DNA of 64,000 bases. Origin: Paenibacillus fonticola DSM 21315 (lineage in GTDB: Bacteria > Bacillota > Bacilli > Paenibacillales > Paenibacillaceae). The stretch covers positions 1-64,000 of the forward strand of contig NZ_KB907269.1 in assembly GCF_000381905.1 (NCBI RefSeq). The letters run 5' to 3'. The position numbers were made by a program, and so were the translations under genes. The notes below the pieces were generated by a model. That model was not told the DNA's origin. It did no database searches and saw nothing but the letters and a program-made list of their open reading frames with translations. This document shows positions 40,426 to 50,092 of the stretch, piece by piece (positions within the stretch are counted from its first letter, which is position 1; the number at the start of each line of letters is the position of its first letter).

Positions 40426-41387
40426 TGTGGAAGACGACTTTACGCCGATTTTTGATTATGATTCCACAGATTATCTTGTTAAGCATCCTTGTTTTTATGA
40501 TGGCTAAGGCGCTGCCGGGGGATGCCCTTTCAGGACTGCTCGACCCGAGCGTGGACCCGTCGATGATTGAAGCGCAGCGGGAGAAGCTGGGTCTGAACAA
40601 TCCATGGTATGTCCAATATTGGGATTGGATCACAAAGGCGATTCAGGGCGACTTTGGCCAATCCTTCCGGTTTAAAATGCCGGTTACGGATTTGATTGGC
40701 CAGCGGATTACGAATACGATCTGGCTATCTCTTGTTACTCTAATTTTCACTTACCTCATTGCGATTCCCCTCGGCATTATAAGCGGACGCTATAACGACA
40801 CATGGGGAGACAGGCTGATTACCGGTTATACTTATCTCGGCTTTGCCGCCCCACTGTTTATCTTTTCTCTACTCATGCTGTGGGTTTTCGGCTTTCATCT
40901 CCAGGCCTTCCCAACGGAAGGCAGCGTTACCCCCGGGCTTGTTCCAGGCACCCTCGAATACTCATTTAGCAAAATATACCATATACTCTTACCGGCTCTA
41001 TCTATGGCGCTTATTACTACCGTATCGACCGTCCAGTACTTGCGCAGTGAAATTATTGATACGAAGCAGAGAGACTTCATCCTGACGGCTCGCGCCAAAG
41101 GAGCATCTGAATCGCGAATCTATACCCATCATATTTTACGCAACTCGCTTTTGCCGATTGCTGCTTTTTTTGGATATGAAATTACGGGCTTAATCGGAGG
41201 AACTGTTTTTGTCGAATATATTTTCAGTTATCCTGGCATGGGCCAGTTGTTTTTAAACTCGATTATGCTCCGGGACTTTAGCGTTGTGACTGCTTTGGTC
41301 TTGCTCTATGGCATTGCATCGATTTTGGGTTCATTAATTTCTGACATCATTCTGAGCATCGTTGATCCTCGCATCCGGATTAAATAA
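40425..41387 (+). CDS. oppB: Oligopeptide ABC transporter permease (OppB-type)
   Basis: The 320-residue integral membrane protein has about six hydrophobic segments and the BPD_transp_1 EAA-type motif region LTARAKGASESRIYTHHILRN near residues 225-245, here cited as ARAKGASESRIYTHH. The N-terminal FMMAKALPGDALSGL matches DppB/OppB proteins. It forms the channel with OppC. Confidence 0.94.
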   Translation: MWKTTLRRFLIMIPQIILLSILVFMMAKALPGDALSGLLDPSVDPSMIEAQREKLGLNNPWYVQYWDWITKAIQGDFGQSFRFKMPVTDLIGQRITNTIWLSLVTLIFTYLIAIPLGIISGRYNDTWGDRLITGYTYLGFAAPLFIFSLLMLWVFGFHLQAFPTEGSVTPGLVPGTLEYSFSKIYHILLPALSMALITTVSTVQYLRSEIIDTKQRDFILTARAKGASESRIYTHHILRNSLLPIAAFFGYEITGLIGGTVFVEYIFSYPGMGQLFLNSIMLRDFSVVTALVLLYGIASILGSLISDIILSIVDPRIRIK

Positions 41388-41414
41388 CTTGTCATGCGTA
41401 TGGGGGGGATGAAA

Positions 41415-42323
41415 ATGAATAAGGTGACCGGCAGGATCGAAGAAGAATTGCGCGATCCAAGCACAAGTCCTTCCAGCTGGACAATTTTATGGAGGGAATT
41501 AAAAAAGGATAAGTTGGCGCTGATTTCCTTGATTTTTCTCGGGCTGACCATCGTGGCTGTGTATGGCGTATCTCTTGTATTAGACCAGAAGCAGATCGTT
41601 AGGGTCGATTTATTCGCTCTTTATCAGCCGCCTTCCGCCGAGTTTTGGCTAGGTACGGATTACGGCGGGCGGGATGTGTTCGGGCAGCTCTTTATCGGCA
41701 CGAGAAATTCGCTATCGATCGGGATTATCGTAACCCTGCTGACCGGAACGATCGGCATTTTGGTGGGACTCATTTCGGGATACTTCGGGGGAGCTGCGGA
41801 TAACCTGGCGATGCGGGTCGTCGATTTTTTCATGATTCTGCCTACGCTGATGATCGTCATTGCCTTTGTGGCTGCAGTTCCAAAATACAGCATCGTATCT
41901 TTCTCTTTAATCATGACAGCTTTTCTATGGATGGGGATAGCCCGTCTCATACGATCGAAGGCGCTGCAAGAAAAGGAGCTTGAATACGTAAAAGCATCAA
42001 GGACGCTTGGTTCGTCCCATCTGAAAATTATGTTCACGCAGGTACTGCCCAATTTAAGCTCCATTATCATTGTGACGATGACGCTGAACTTAGCGGCCAA
42101 TATCGGTCTGGAATCGGGCTTGTCCTTCCTGGGATTTGGTTTTCCAGAAAGCACCCCTAGTCTTGGAACCTTAGTCAGCTACGCCCGGAATCCACAGACG
42201 CTGGAATATCGATGGTGGATTTGGCTGCCGGCATCACTGCTCATTCTTGTATTGATGCTTAGCATAAACAATGTCGGTCAAGCGCTAAAGCGCGCGACGG
42301 ATGCAAGACAAAGAAGAGGATAA
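41415..42323 (+). CDS. oppC: Oligopeptide ABC transporter permease (OppC-type)
   Basis: The OppC/DppC permease has an N-terminal cytoplasmic segment, a first membrane helix around LALISLIFLGLTIVAVYGV, the family motif LGTDYGGRDVFGQLFIGTRNSL and five further helices with the KASRTLGSSHLKIMFTQVLPN coupling loop. GGGGGG lies six bases before the chosen ATG at 41415; upstream ATGs at 41409 and 41400 are in frame but badly spaced. Confidence 0.93.
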   Translation: MNKVTGRIEEELRDPSTSPSSWTILWRELKKDKLALISLIFLGLTIVAVYGVSLVLDQKQIVRVDLFALYQPPSAEFWLGTDYGGRDVFGQLFIGTRNSLSIGIIVTLLTGTIGILVGLISGYFGGAADNLAMRVVDFFMILPTLMIVIAFVAAVPKYSIVSFSLIMTAFLWMGIARLIRSKALQEKELEYVKASRTLGSSHLKIMFTQVLPNLSSIIIVTMTLNLAANIGLESGLSFLGFGFPESTPSLGTLVSYARNPQTLEYRWWIWLPASLLILVLMLSINNVGQALKRATDARQRRG

Positions 42324-42338
42324 AAGGGAGGAAATGTG

Positions 42339-44168
42339 ATGAGAAGAAGGTTAGGCTTCAAAATGCTGCTGCCGCTAATGCTTGCATTCATGATTGGTCT
42401 CTCCGGGTGCACATCCAGCAAAGGGAATGATGCGGCCCAGCCAGATCCGACGAACACCCAGAACCAGACGGAGGGCGAGAAAAGGCAAACAGAGGATGGC
42501 TTGTTTTCGATTAAGGACTTCAGCAATATAAAGACAAATGAAGGTGAAGCGATCGAGGGAGGAACGATTACGTACGGCCTCGTCTCCGACACTCCATTTG
42601 AAGGTGTCCTGAACTATAATTTTTACTCCGGCAACCCTGACTTTAGAGTGCTCCAATGGTTTGATGAAGCGCTCTTAACCTGGGACCAAAACTATGTGTA
42701 TACAAATGACGGAGCAGCGACGTATGAAATATCTGACGATGGAAGGACCTTCACCTTTACGATCCGCGACAACGTCAACTGGCAAGACGGCCAGCCGGTA
42801 ACTGCGGAGGACTGGGAATTTGCTCATGAGGTCATTGGTCATAAAGATTATGACGGTCCCCGTTATGGCTCCGATTTTACGAACATTGAAGGCATGGTAG
42901 AGTACCACGAGGGGAAAGCGGACAAAATTTCCGGCATTAAAGTATTAAGCGAGAAGAAGCTGCAAATCACATATCTCCAATCCACCCCCTCCTTATTAAC
43001 GGGTAGTATTTGGACTTATCCGTTGGCAAAGCATATTTTTGGGGATATGGAGGTGGGTAACATGCTCTCTTCCCCGGAAGTGCGCGAGAAGCCGATTGGT
43101 TTCGGTCCCTTTAAAGTGGAGAGCATTATTCCGGGAGAGTCGGTTGTGTTTACGAAAAATTCAGACTATTGGCGCGGTGAACCCCATCTCGATAAAGTCG
43201 TACTAAAGGTCATCAATCCGACGACGATTGTGCAGCAATTGAAGTCGGGCGGAGTCGATCTGGTCGATTCGTTCCCTATTGAACAGTTCCCTGACAATGC
43301 AAACATGTCCAATGTAGAGTATTTAGGCATTATTGATCGTGCTTATACTTATATCGGCTTCAAGCTGGGCAAATGGGATGAGGCCAACAAGGTGGTTGTC
43401 CCTGATCCTAATGCTAAAATGGCAGATGTAAACCTGCGCAGGGCGATGTGGTATGCCGTGGACAACGACCAGGTAGGCAAACGTTTCTATCACGGTCTGC
43501 GCTGGAACGCTACGACGCTGATTCCGCCGTCCCATCCGGAGTTTCATGACGCCAGCAACCCGGGAATTCCATATGATGTGGAGAAAGCCAATCAAATCCT
43601 TGATGAAGCCGGGTATAAGAAAAATGGCGAGTTCCGCACTAATCCAGACGGCAGTGAACTGGTTATTAACTTTATATCGATGACGGGTGGAGATATTGCA
43701 GAACCGCTCGCCCGGTACTATGTCCAGTCTTGGAACGCGATCGGGTTAAATGTGCAGTTAGATATGGTGGAGTTTAACACCTTCTATGACCGGGTCGGCA
43801 GCAACGGGAAGGATGATCCGAAGGTCGATGTGTATCAGGGGGCATGGAGCGTAGGCATTGACGTTGATCCAACAGGATTGTATGGCCGCGATGCACTCTT
43901 TAATTTCCCGAGATATGCTAGTGAGGAGAATGACCGCCTTCTCGCAGAAGGAGTATCCGAGAAAGCTTTTGATGTGGCAACCCGCCAGGCGATTTACAAG
44001 GAATGGCAGCAGTTTATGATCGAGGAGATTCCGGTATTTCCAACGTTGTATCGCTCTCAAATCGTACCGGTTAATAAGCGGATTCTCAATTATGCGATCG
44101 GTGACGGAACAGGGGTTTATCTTCACCAACTGGCGGTGACGCAAGAGAAACCTGTTGTGGCTGAATAA
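42339..44168 (+). CDS. oppA: Oligopeptide ABC transporter substrate-binding lipoprotein (OppA-type)
   Basis: The 609-residue family 5 solute-binding protein carries a lipoprotein signal (LLPLMLAFMIGLSGC, acyl Cys at about residue 23), a Thr/Gln/Asp-rich linker and SBP_bac_5 motifs (FTIRDNVNWQDGQPVTAED, KPIGFGPFKVE, RRAMWYAVDNDQVGKRFYHG). It captures peptides outside the membrane. The order D-F-B-C-A places it last; GGGAGG precedes the ATG. Its exact peptide preference cannot be read from the sequence. Confidence 0.94.
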   Translation: MRRRLGFKMLLPLMLAFMIGLSGCTSSKGNDAAQPDPTNTQNQTEGEKRQTEDGLFSIKDFSNIKTNEGEAIEGGTITYGLVSDTPFEGVLNYNFYSGNPDFRVLQWFDEALLTWDQNYVYTNDGAATYEISDDGRTFTFTIRDNVNWQDGQPVTAEDWEFAHEVIGHKDYDGPRYGSDFTNIEGMVEYHEGKADKISGIKVLSEKKLQITYLQSTPSLLTGSIWTYPLAKHIFGDMEVGNMLSSPEVREKPIGFGPFKVESIIPGESVVFTKNSDYWRGEPHLDKVVLKVINPTTIVQQLKSGGVDLVDSFPIEQFPDNANMSNVEYLGIIDRAYTYIGFKLGKWDEANKVVVPDPNAKMADVNLRRAMWYAVDNDQVGKRFYHGLRWNATTLIPPSHPEFHDASNPGIPYDVEKANQILDEAGYKKNGEFRTNPDGSELVINFISMTGGDIAEPLARYYVQSWNAIGLNVQLDMVEFNTFYDRVGSNGKDDPKVDVYQGAWSVGIDVDPTGLYGRDALFNFPRYASEENDRLLAEGVSEKAFDVATRQAIYKEWQQFMIEEIPVFPTLYRSQIVPVNKRILNYAIGDGTGVYLHQLAVTQEKPVVAE

Positions 44169-44201
44169 CAAATGACAATTTGGATGGCATAACGCTATAA
44201 T

Positions 44202-44226
44202 CCCCCCCGGTGCTGGGCACCGGGGG
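44202..44226 (+). terminator. GC-rich stem after oppA (gene-free 44169-44622)
   Basis: CCCCCGGTGC and GCACCGGGGG form a ten-base stem with a three-base loop, but no T run follows, so termination efficiency is uncertain. The rest of the gap holds the promoter of the next gene and only a trivial 10-codon ORF at about 44322. Confidence 0.55.
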
Positions 44227-44422
44227 TAATCCGTTTGCAGACACCTCTGCCGACGGGATTCATCTGCCTATTTTTACTATATAAAATGAACTAGAAAGTA
44301 GGATGTAGGCAAGGGAGAAAGATGATTCCGAAGAAAGCTGCTTTGGGAGCATAAGATTGTGTTCTACATCCATTTCAATGGTTCAAATGATATAGATTCA
44401 TAGCATAGAAATTTGATGATAT

Positions 44423-44452
44423 TTGTATGGAAAAACCTCTTTATGGTATAGT
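44423..44452 (+). promoter_or_regulatory. Promoter of the LCP gene
   Basis: TTGTAT (44423-44428), an 18-base spacer and TATAGT (44447-44452) make a fair sigma-A promoter about 170 bases before the start codon. Confidence 0.55.
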
Positions 44453-44622
44453 ACGAAACGGTAGAGTTATTTTCATTATTTCGGTTTAATGACTATTTTG
44501 TAGTTTTTTGCTGAAGTCTACGGTTTACAATTAATTGAAGACACCTGGTTGAATGCGGCGGTATACCGTAAAAGCGGAGAACGACATGGAGACCGTATAA
44601 GACAAACCATGGGAGGCATATG

Positions 44623-45693
44623 ATGTTAGAACGAAGAAATAGAGTAAAGAATGGATCAAAGAATAAAGTAACAAATAAAGTAACGAAACGAAGCAGACTT
44701 AAGGGCCTATTCATTACATTGTTGGTTTTGCTCCTTATCGGGGCTGGCGCATATACGTTTCGCAAACCGTTAGCTGTTATGGCTTTTGACCTATTTCTGT
44801 CCGGTCATGTAGAGGAGAAGCTGGAGAAATCGTATTCTCCAATTGATGGTGAGCTGCCAAAGCCGGTATCAGTCAAGCGGCCGGAGCCATTCACGGCATT
44901 GCTGCTTGGCATCGACCAGCGCGGTAATGAGCCTGCCCGTTCGGATACGTTAATTTATGCAATTGTCCGGCCCGAAGACTCCAAGGTGCTGCTAATCTCA
45001 GTTCCGCGCGACACCTATACGGAAATTGTTGGTAGAGGCAGGGAGGATAAAATTAACCATGCTTATGCTTATGGCGGCGCTAAGATGAGTAAAGATTCGG
45101 TAGAGAACTTCTTAGGTCATCCTGTGGATTACTATGCGGCAATTAATTTTGAAGGATTGCGGAACGTCGTCGATGAACTGGGCGGAATCGAACTGCCGAT
45201 CGACAAGGATATCGTAAACAAGCATAAGGACCATGAGAAATTTACTATTAAAGCAGGCAAACCGTTGTATGATGGGCAGGAAGCCCTTAACTTTGTACGC
45301 TATCGCGAGGACAGTGATTTCAATCGCACGAAGCGGCATCAAGTTTTTCTAAATGCGATGATCCAGCGGATGCTGAAGCTCGATCAGATTGGAAAAATTC
45401 CTGAGCTGATGGATATGCTGGGCGACAACTTTAAGACGGATATGACACCAAGCTTTATCATCGACTTGTCCAAGCGGCTCTTAACGAACCAGGCACCGCA
45501 AATTAGCGGATTTACGATTATGGGAGAAGGGGTTCGAAAGAACGGGATCTATTATATCGAAGCGAATGAAGAGGATGTGGCATTCGCCGCCCAGTTAATC
45601 GAAAATTGGATTGATCCGGATACGAAGACAGAGGAACTGCTGAGCCCAGAGGCGCAGGCCGACCAGGAAGCACATTCTGGTGAACAGCCCTAA
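44623..45693 (+). CDS. LytR-CpsA-Psr family cell-wall glycopolymer transferase
   Basis: LCP proteins attach teichoic acids or other glycopolymers to peptidoglycan outside the membrane. The 356-residue protein has a basic cytoplasmic N-terminus, one membrane helix (about 29-47) and the LCP domain with DTLIYAIV, LLISVPRDTYTEIVG, DKINHAYAYGG and the arginine-rich catalytic FVRYREDSDFNRTKRHQ. The tail after 335 is acidic and Gln-rich. Of two adjacent ATGs I took the second, six bases from GGGAGG. Confidence 0.93.
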   Translation: MLERRNRVKNGSKNKVTNKVTKRSRLKGLFITLLVLLLIGAGAYTFRKPLAVMAFDLFLSGHVEEKLEKSYSPIDGELPKPVSVKRPEPFTALLLGIDQRGNEPARSDTLIYAIVRPEDSKVLLISVPRDTYTEIVGRGREDKINHAYAYGGAKMSKDSVENFLGHPVDYYAAINFEGLRNVVDELGGIELPIDKDIVNKHKDHEKFTIKAGKPLYDGQEALNFVRYREDSDFNRTKRHQVFLNAMIQRMLKLDQIGKIPELMDMLGDNFKTDMTPSFIIDLSKRLLTNQAPQISGFTIMGEGVRKNGIYYIEANEEDVAFAAQLIENWIDPDTKTEELLSPEAQADQEAHSGEQP

Positions 45694-45780
45694 TTGATCA
45701 ATTCATTACTAATTCATCAATTTATTATACGTAACGTCCTATATGCAAATTATGTCCTAAATGCAAATTGTAAACATGAT

Positions 45781-45811
45781 TCGGCAGTCCGGTTTTTCCG
45801 GCTGCCGATTT
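45781..45811 (+). terminator. Terminator downstream of the LCP gene
   Basis: TCGGCAG-T-CCGG and CCGG-CTGCCGA form an 11-base stem with a single bulge around a TTTTT loop, followed by TTTC. Confidence 0.7.
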
Positions 45812-45892
45812 CGCACCTGTAATGGAACAAAAAGCGGTTTGAAACGTAACAAAAAGGAGAGTCTGAAAAGGGTAGAGGAGGACTTGATTTTT

Positions 45893-46324
45893 ATGAACAT
45901 CGCGTTTTTTTTACTCCCTAAACATGATGTCGTGGCCGTGACGCTGGATTCGACTTTGAGACAGACGCTGGAGAAGATGGAGTATCACAGGTATACAGCC
46001 GTGCCGATTATCGGCAAAGACGGTGTTTATGTCGGTACCGTGACGGAAGGCGATCTTCTGTGGTACATGAAAAATTCTGGCGGGAAGGTTACTTTTGAGA
46101 ACGCTTCTAAATTTCTGCTCAAGGACGTTCCGCTCAAGATGAACATTAAGCCGGTATCCATTGATGCCGATATGGAAGGTTTAATTAATCTCGCCAAGGT
46201 GCAGAACTTTGTCCCTGTTGTGGATGATATGGGGCGTTTTATCGGCATTGTGCGCCGCAGCCAGATTATTGAATATTGCGAGAGATATGTAACCCGGGAA
46301 AATGTGCCTGTTCCCAAAAATTAA
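45893..46324 (+). CDS. CBS domain-pair protein
   Basis: The 143-residue protein is two tandem CBS domains: the first about 7-60 (TLEKMEYHRYTAVPIIGKDG, GTVTEGDLLWYM), the second about 80-135 (PVSIDADMEGLINLAKVQNF, FIGIVRRSQIIEY). CBS pairs sense adenine nucleotides or related ligands; the output here is unknown since no effector domain is attached. The ATG is 10-12 bases from GAGGAGG; a TTG nine bases upstream (45884) is an alternative start. Confidence 0.85.
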   Translation: MNIAFFLLPKHDVVAVTLDSTLRQTLEKMEYHRYTAVPIIGKDGVYVGTVTEGDLLWYMKNSGGKVTFENASKFLLKDVPLKMNIKPVSIDADMEGLINLAKVQNFVPVVDDMGRFIGIVRRSQIIEYCERYVTRENVPVPKN

Positions 46325-46418
46325 CGCACAGAGACTGAGAGTTTGCTTCAAGGGAAGGAATTGCTTTATGCTATAATGAAGAATAAAGCTAATTCAGGGA
46401 GGGTGGAAGCTGTCCGCC

Positions 46419-46721
46419 ATGCAGAAAGAAGTGGATGTGGCCAAACGCGCCAAAGTGATTGAATGGCTCAAAACGGAAGTAGTCGATCACGTATCCCGTT
46501 TATTCAAAGCATTGTGGGAAGGCAGCACGACACGGGTAAACGACAGTCTAGCCAGTCTGATTGTCAGTTGTTACATACTGGGACGCAGACTTGGCGTATC
46601 CTATCGGGATATGGACGATCACATACTGGAGAAATTGAACAAACATCAAAAGGAAGGTCACCAGTTGGAAGATTGGTATCAGGACATTTCTACATTGGAA
46701 GAACATATGCGTAAGAGGTGA
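46419..46721 (+). CDS. MazG-like family protein
   Basis: The 100-residue, mostly helical protein (KRAKVIEWLKTEVVDHVSRL, DSLASLIVSCYILGRRLGVS, DMDDHILEKLN) fits the MazG-like family related to all-alpha NTP pyrophosphohydrolases, but I cannot confirm a full EExxE catalytic set, so enzymatic activity is doubtful. The annotated ATG is far from the GGAGGG; a CTG at 46410, in frame and six bases from it, may be the true start. It stands at the head of the DUF2232-gdpP-rplI-dnaC cluster. Confidence 0.75.
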   Translation: MQKEVDVAKRAKVIEWLKTEVVDHVSRLFKALWEGSTTRVNDSLASLIVSCYILGRRLGVSYRDMDDHILEKLNKHQKEGHQLEDWYQDISTLEEHMRKR

Positions 46722-46727
46722 ACCCAT

Positions 46728-47651
46728 TTGAATTTACGCTGGACCCCGATAGCATGGAGCGCGGTATATTTGCTGTTCCTGCTATCGTTTGTTACACCCT
46801 TTTCTTTGATTACCATTTTTGTCATGCTAGTGCCCGGCGTAATTCTCTACACAACGTTATCGCTGCGCGCATTTTTGCTCCATGTCGGGGTAGTGTGGGC
46901 GGTAGCGTTTGTTCTGCTGCTTGATCCTCTGATTCTGCTCACGGCTGCAGTTTTTGTTGTTCCAGTACTCGTTATGGGGCACCTCTATAAGCTGAAAGCC
47001 TCCGCGCTCAAAGTGGTTGCCGCAGGAACAGGAACACTGCTTGGTGAAGGCTTGCTCGGGCTTTTGGTGATCACGGCTTTCTTTGATTTCCATCTGGCGA
47101 CATCAATCGAGAACTTTTTGAATATCATGGCAGCCCCGCTGCAAAATATGGCGAATAGTCCATTCGCGGCCAATGTGCTATGGTCTCCGGAAATGTCACA
47201 GCAAATATCGAGCCTGGTGGTGCGAGTTACGCCAGTTTCGCTCGTCCTGAGCTCGCTTATGCTTGCTGCGATCACCCATACGATCGCCAGACCGACCTTA
47301 AGCAGCATGGGGCATCCCGTTCAGGGCTTCCCGCCGCTGCGGGAGTGGCGGCTGCCCAGAGCATTGATCTGGTATTACCTGATTAGCTCTTTAATTACGA
47401 TGTTTAGCGGACCAGAAGCTATGCAGGGGTCTATCGGTACGATGCTGCTGAATTTGCTGCTGGTGCTCAATTTCCTATTTATGATACAGGCGGCCAGCTT
47501 TATATTTTTTCTGGCTTATGAAAAGAAGTGGAATCCGGCCATTCCGGTTTTGTTCATTATTGCGATGTTACTTTTTTCGCCTTTGAAAATTGTCGGGATA
47601 CTGGATATTGCGGCTCCACTGCGTGAGATGATTACGAGATCAAGACGATAG
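46728..47651 (+). CDS. DUF2232 (YybS-like) membrane protein
   Basis: The 307-residue protein has about eight hydrophobic segments and matches YybS/DUF2232, always found next to gdpP in Bacillales. Its role is unknown; the fold resembles energy-coupling-factor S components. It begins with TTG, preceded by AAGAGGTG, seven bases after the previous stop, and is followed 11 bases later by gdpP, so they are cotranscribed. Confidence 0.88.
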   Translation: MNLRWTPIAWSAVYLLFLLSFVTPFSLITIFVMLVPGVILYTTLSLRAFLLHVGVVWAVAFVLLLDPLILLTAAVFVVPVLVMGHLYKLKASALKVVAAGTGTLLGEGLLGLLVITAFFDFHLATSIENFLNIMAAPLQNMANSPFAANVLWSPEMSQQISSLVVRVTPVSLVLSSLMLAAITHTIARPTLSSMGHPVQGFPPLREWRLPRALIWYYLISSLITMFSGPEAMQGSIGTMLLNLLLVLNFLFMIQAASFIFFLAYEKKWNPAIPVLFIIAMLLFSPLKIVGILDIAAPLREMITRSRR

Positions 47652-47662
47652 GGTGAGAAATC

Positions 47663-49651
47663 ATGCCTAATTTACTTCAAAAACGTTGGCACGGCTACCA
47701 AACCGTGTGGGTGTTCGCGCTGCAGCTTCTGCTCGTCATATTCGTCTCGTATTATAACTGGGTCCTTGGTCTGATCAGTTTATGCCTGGTCTGTGGCTTG
47801 ACGTTCATCATGCTGCAGGCGGAACAGCGCTTTCGCAAGGAGCTCGTTCGTTATGTGACCGATCTGACTTACCGGATTAAACGAGTGGAAGGCGAGGCGG
47901 TGAGCCGGCTGCCGTTCGGTATTTTGCTCTATAGCGAGGAGCGCACGGTAGAGTGGCACAATCGATTTGTCAGCAGTATGTTTGGGCTCGACTCGGTTGT
48001 GGGACAACCGCTCACCGAGCTGCTTCCGTCACTTCCTTTACAGGCCCCCCGGGAGAAGAAGGATGCATCCGCACAGGCAAAGACTACGGTCGAGGCGGTC
48101 GTAGCAGACCGTCATTTTGAGTTGACGGTGCTGCATGATGAACGCCTGATTTACGTTCACGATGTGACTGAGCTGGCGATTCTTCGCAGCCGCTATGAGG
48201 ACGAGAAGGCAGCGCTGGGCATCGTCATGCTAGACAACCTGGATGAGGCGACCCAGGGGATGGACGATCAGCAGCGCACGGCGCTTATTGCGAGGGTGGC
48301 CACGGCTTTAACCGAATGGGCGAAGCAATATAGAGTCTATTTGCGAAGACTGTCCTCGGAGCGTTATTTGATGATGCTGAATCAAAAATCGCTGAACGAA
48401 CTGGAGCAGAGCCGGTTCGTCATCCTGGATGAGGTCCGCGAGATGACCGCGGACCTGAAGGTGCCGATGACGCTGAGCATCGGCCTCGGCTTTGGCACCG
48501 AGCGCTTCAGCGAACTGGGCGAGCTTGCCCAGTCGAGTCTCGATATGGCGCTCGGGCGCGGAGGGGACCAGGCCGCCGTGAAGGCCGGTCAGCGGCTCTC
48601 ATTCTATGGCGGCAAGTCGGGCGCCATAGAGAAGCGGACGCGCGTACGGGCGCGCGTCATCGCGCATGCTCTCCGCGATTTGATGCAGGAGAGCGACAAG
48701 GTCATTATTATGGGCCACCGAATGCCGGACCTGGATGTCATCGGTGCCTCAATCGGGGTGCTGAAGGCGGCCGATATGTACAAGGTGGAGGCCCATATCG
48801 TGCTGGATGAGAAAAACCCGGGCATCGACCGCTTAATGGAGCGTATTGAGAAGGAAGAAGCGCTGCGCCGCAGGTTTATTACCTCGGAGCATGCTCTGGA
48901 TATAATGACCGAGCATACGCTGCTGGTCGTCGTCGATACGCATAAGGCATCGATGACGATGGAGCCGAAGCTGGTGGAAGAGGCCAGCCGGGTCGTCGTC
49001 GTCGACCATCACCGCCGCGGCGAGGAGTTCATCAACGACGCGGTGCTCGTCTATTTGGAGCCTTATGCATCCTCGGCCAGCGAGCTAGTCACCGAGCTGA
49101 TACAGTATATCCATGAGAAGGTGGAGCTCAGCCCGTTGGAGGCAACGACCTTGCTTGCAGGAATTACGGTGGACACGAAGCATTTCGCGCTCCATACTGG
49201 ATCGCGTACGTTCGAGGCTGCGGCATTCCTGCGGCGCATCGGTGCGGACAGCGTGATGGTGCAGCGAGTCCTGAAGGAAGACCTGCAGGAATATATCGCT
49301 AAAGCCGATATTATAAAGCATGCGCGCATGCTTTATAATCATATCGCTCTGGCGGTGACGGAGCCGAACCGTAAAATTCCGCAGCTGCTGATCGCCCAGG
49401 TGGCGGACACGCTGCTGAACATGACGAATGTGCTGGCTTCATTCGTCATTAGCGAGCGGCCAGACGGCTTGATTGGCATTAGCGCCCGCTCGCTAGGGAA
49501 CATGAATGTTCAGATGGTTATGGAGCGGCTTGGCGGTGGCGGGCATCTGACGAACGCTGCCGTGCAATTGGAAGGAACCCAGGCTGAGGCAGAAAGAAGA
49601 CTGCTGCAGGTGCTGGATGAAATAGAAAAGGAAGAGGGGTTATTCGAATGA
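47663..49651 (+). CDS. gdpP: Cyclic-di-AMP phosphodiesterase GdpP
   Basis: GdpP hydrolyses c-di-AMP. The 662-residue protein has two N-terminal membrane helices (about 14-52), a PAS domain (about 85-150), a degenerate GGDEF domain (about 175-300), a DHH domain whose motif is VVVDHHRRGE (about 445), and a DHHA1 domain with GGGGHLTNAA (about 625). The metal-binding motifs look intact, including GHRMPDLDVIG. The 3' half is clearly more GC-rich than neighbouring genes. It overlaps rplI by four bases (ATGA). Confidence 0.97.
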   Translation: MPNLLQKRWHGYQTVWVFALQLLLVIFVSYYNWVLGLISLCLVCGLTFIMLQAEQRFRKELVRYVTDLTYRIKRVEGEAVSRLPFGILLYSEERTVEWHNRFVSSMFGLDSVVGQPLTELLPSLPLQAPREKKDASAQAKTTVEAVVADRHFELTVLHDERLIYVHDVTELAILRSRYEDEKAALGIVMLDNLDEATQGMDDQQRTALIARVATALTEWAKQYRVYLRRLSSERYLMMLNQKSLNELEQSRFVILDEVREMTADLKVPMTLSIGLGFGTERFSELGELAQSSLDMALGRGGDQAAVKAGQRLSFYGGKSGAIEKRTRVRARVIAHALRDLMQESDKVIIMGHRMPDLDVIGASIGVLKAADMYKVEAHIVLDEKNPGIDRLMERIEKEEALRRRFITSEHALDIMTEHTLLVVVDTHKASMTMEPKLVEEASRVVVVDHHRRGEEFINDAVLVYLEPYASSASELVTELIQYIHEKVELSPLEATTLLAGITVDTKHFALHTGSRTFEAAAFLRRIGADSVMVQRVLKEDLQEYIAKADIIKHARMLYNHIALAVTEPNRKIPQLLIAQVADTLLNMTNVLASFVISERPDGLIGISARSLGNMNVQMVMERLGGGGHLTNAAVQLEGTQAEAERRLLQVLDEIEKEEGLFE

Positions 49652-50091
49652 AGGTAATTTTCTTGAAGGACGTAAAGGGTCAAGGCAAAAAAGGGGAAGT
49701 CAAAAATGTATCCGAAGGGTACGCGCACAACTTTTTGCTGCCGCGGGGACTTGCCCGCCTGGCGACGGACGGTAATTTAAAGACGCTAGAGGTTCAGAAC
49801 GCAGCGGAAGAGAAGCGTAAGGAGCAAGAGAAGGAAGAAGCGATTCAGCTCGGCGCGAAGCTGGAAGAAATGACGGTAACGGTGAAGGCCAAGGCAGGGG
49901 AAGGCGGCCGCTTATTCGGCGCAATTACTAACAAACAGATCGCGGAGGCGCTAAGCCAAGCGGGTGTGAAAATCGACAGACGTAAAATCGAGCTGGCTGA
50001 GCCGATCCGGACGCTGGGCGTCACTCAGGTGCCGGTGAAGCTTCACCCCGACGTGAAATCAACGTTTAAGGTTCAAGTAACGGAGGAATAA
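49648..50091 (+). CDS. rplI: 50S ribosomal protein L9
   Basis: The 147-residue protein shows the L9 signature: MKVIFLKDVKGQGKKGEVKN followed by EGYAHNFLLPRGLA in the N-terminal globular domain, a long charged helix and a C-terminal domain with GRLFGAITNKQIAEAL. It binds domain V of 23S rRNA. Translation is probably coupled to gdpP, and dnaC follows after one base. Confidence 0.98.
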   Translation: MKVIFLKDVKGQGKKGEVKNVSEGYAHNFLLPRGLARLATDGNLKTLEVQNAAEEKRKEQEKEEAIQLGAKLEEMTVTVKAKAGEGGRLFGAITNKQIAEALSQAGVKIDRRKIELAEPIRTLGVTQVPVKLHPDVKSTFKVQVTEE

Positions 50092-50092
50092 A

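Noticed and set aside
44322..44354. Ten-codon ORF between oppA and the LCP gene
   Set aside because: It has a ribosome-site-like GGGAG but lies upstream of the likely promoter of the next gene and has no other support.
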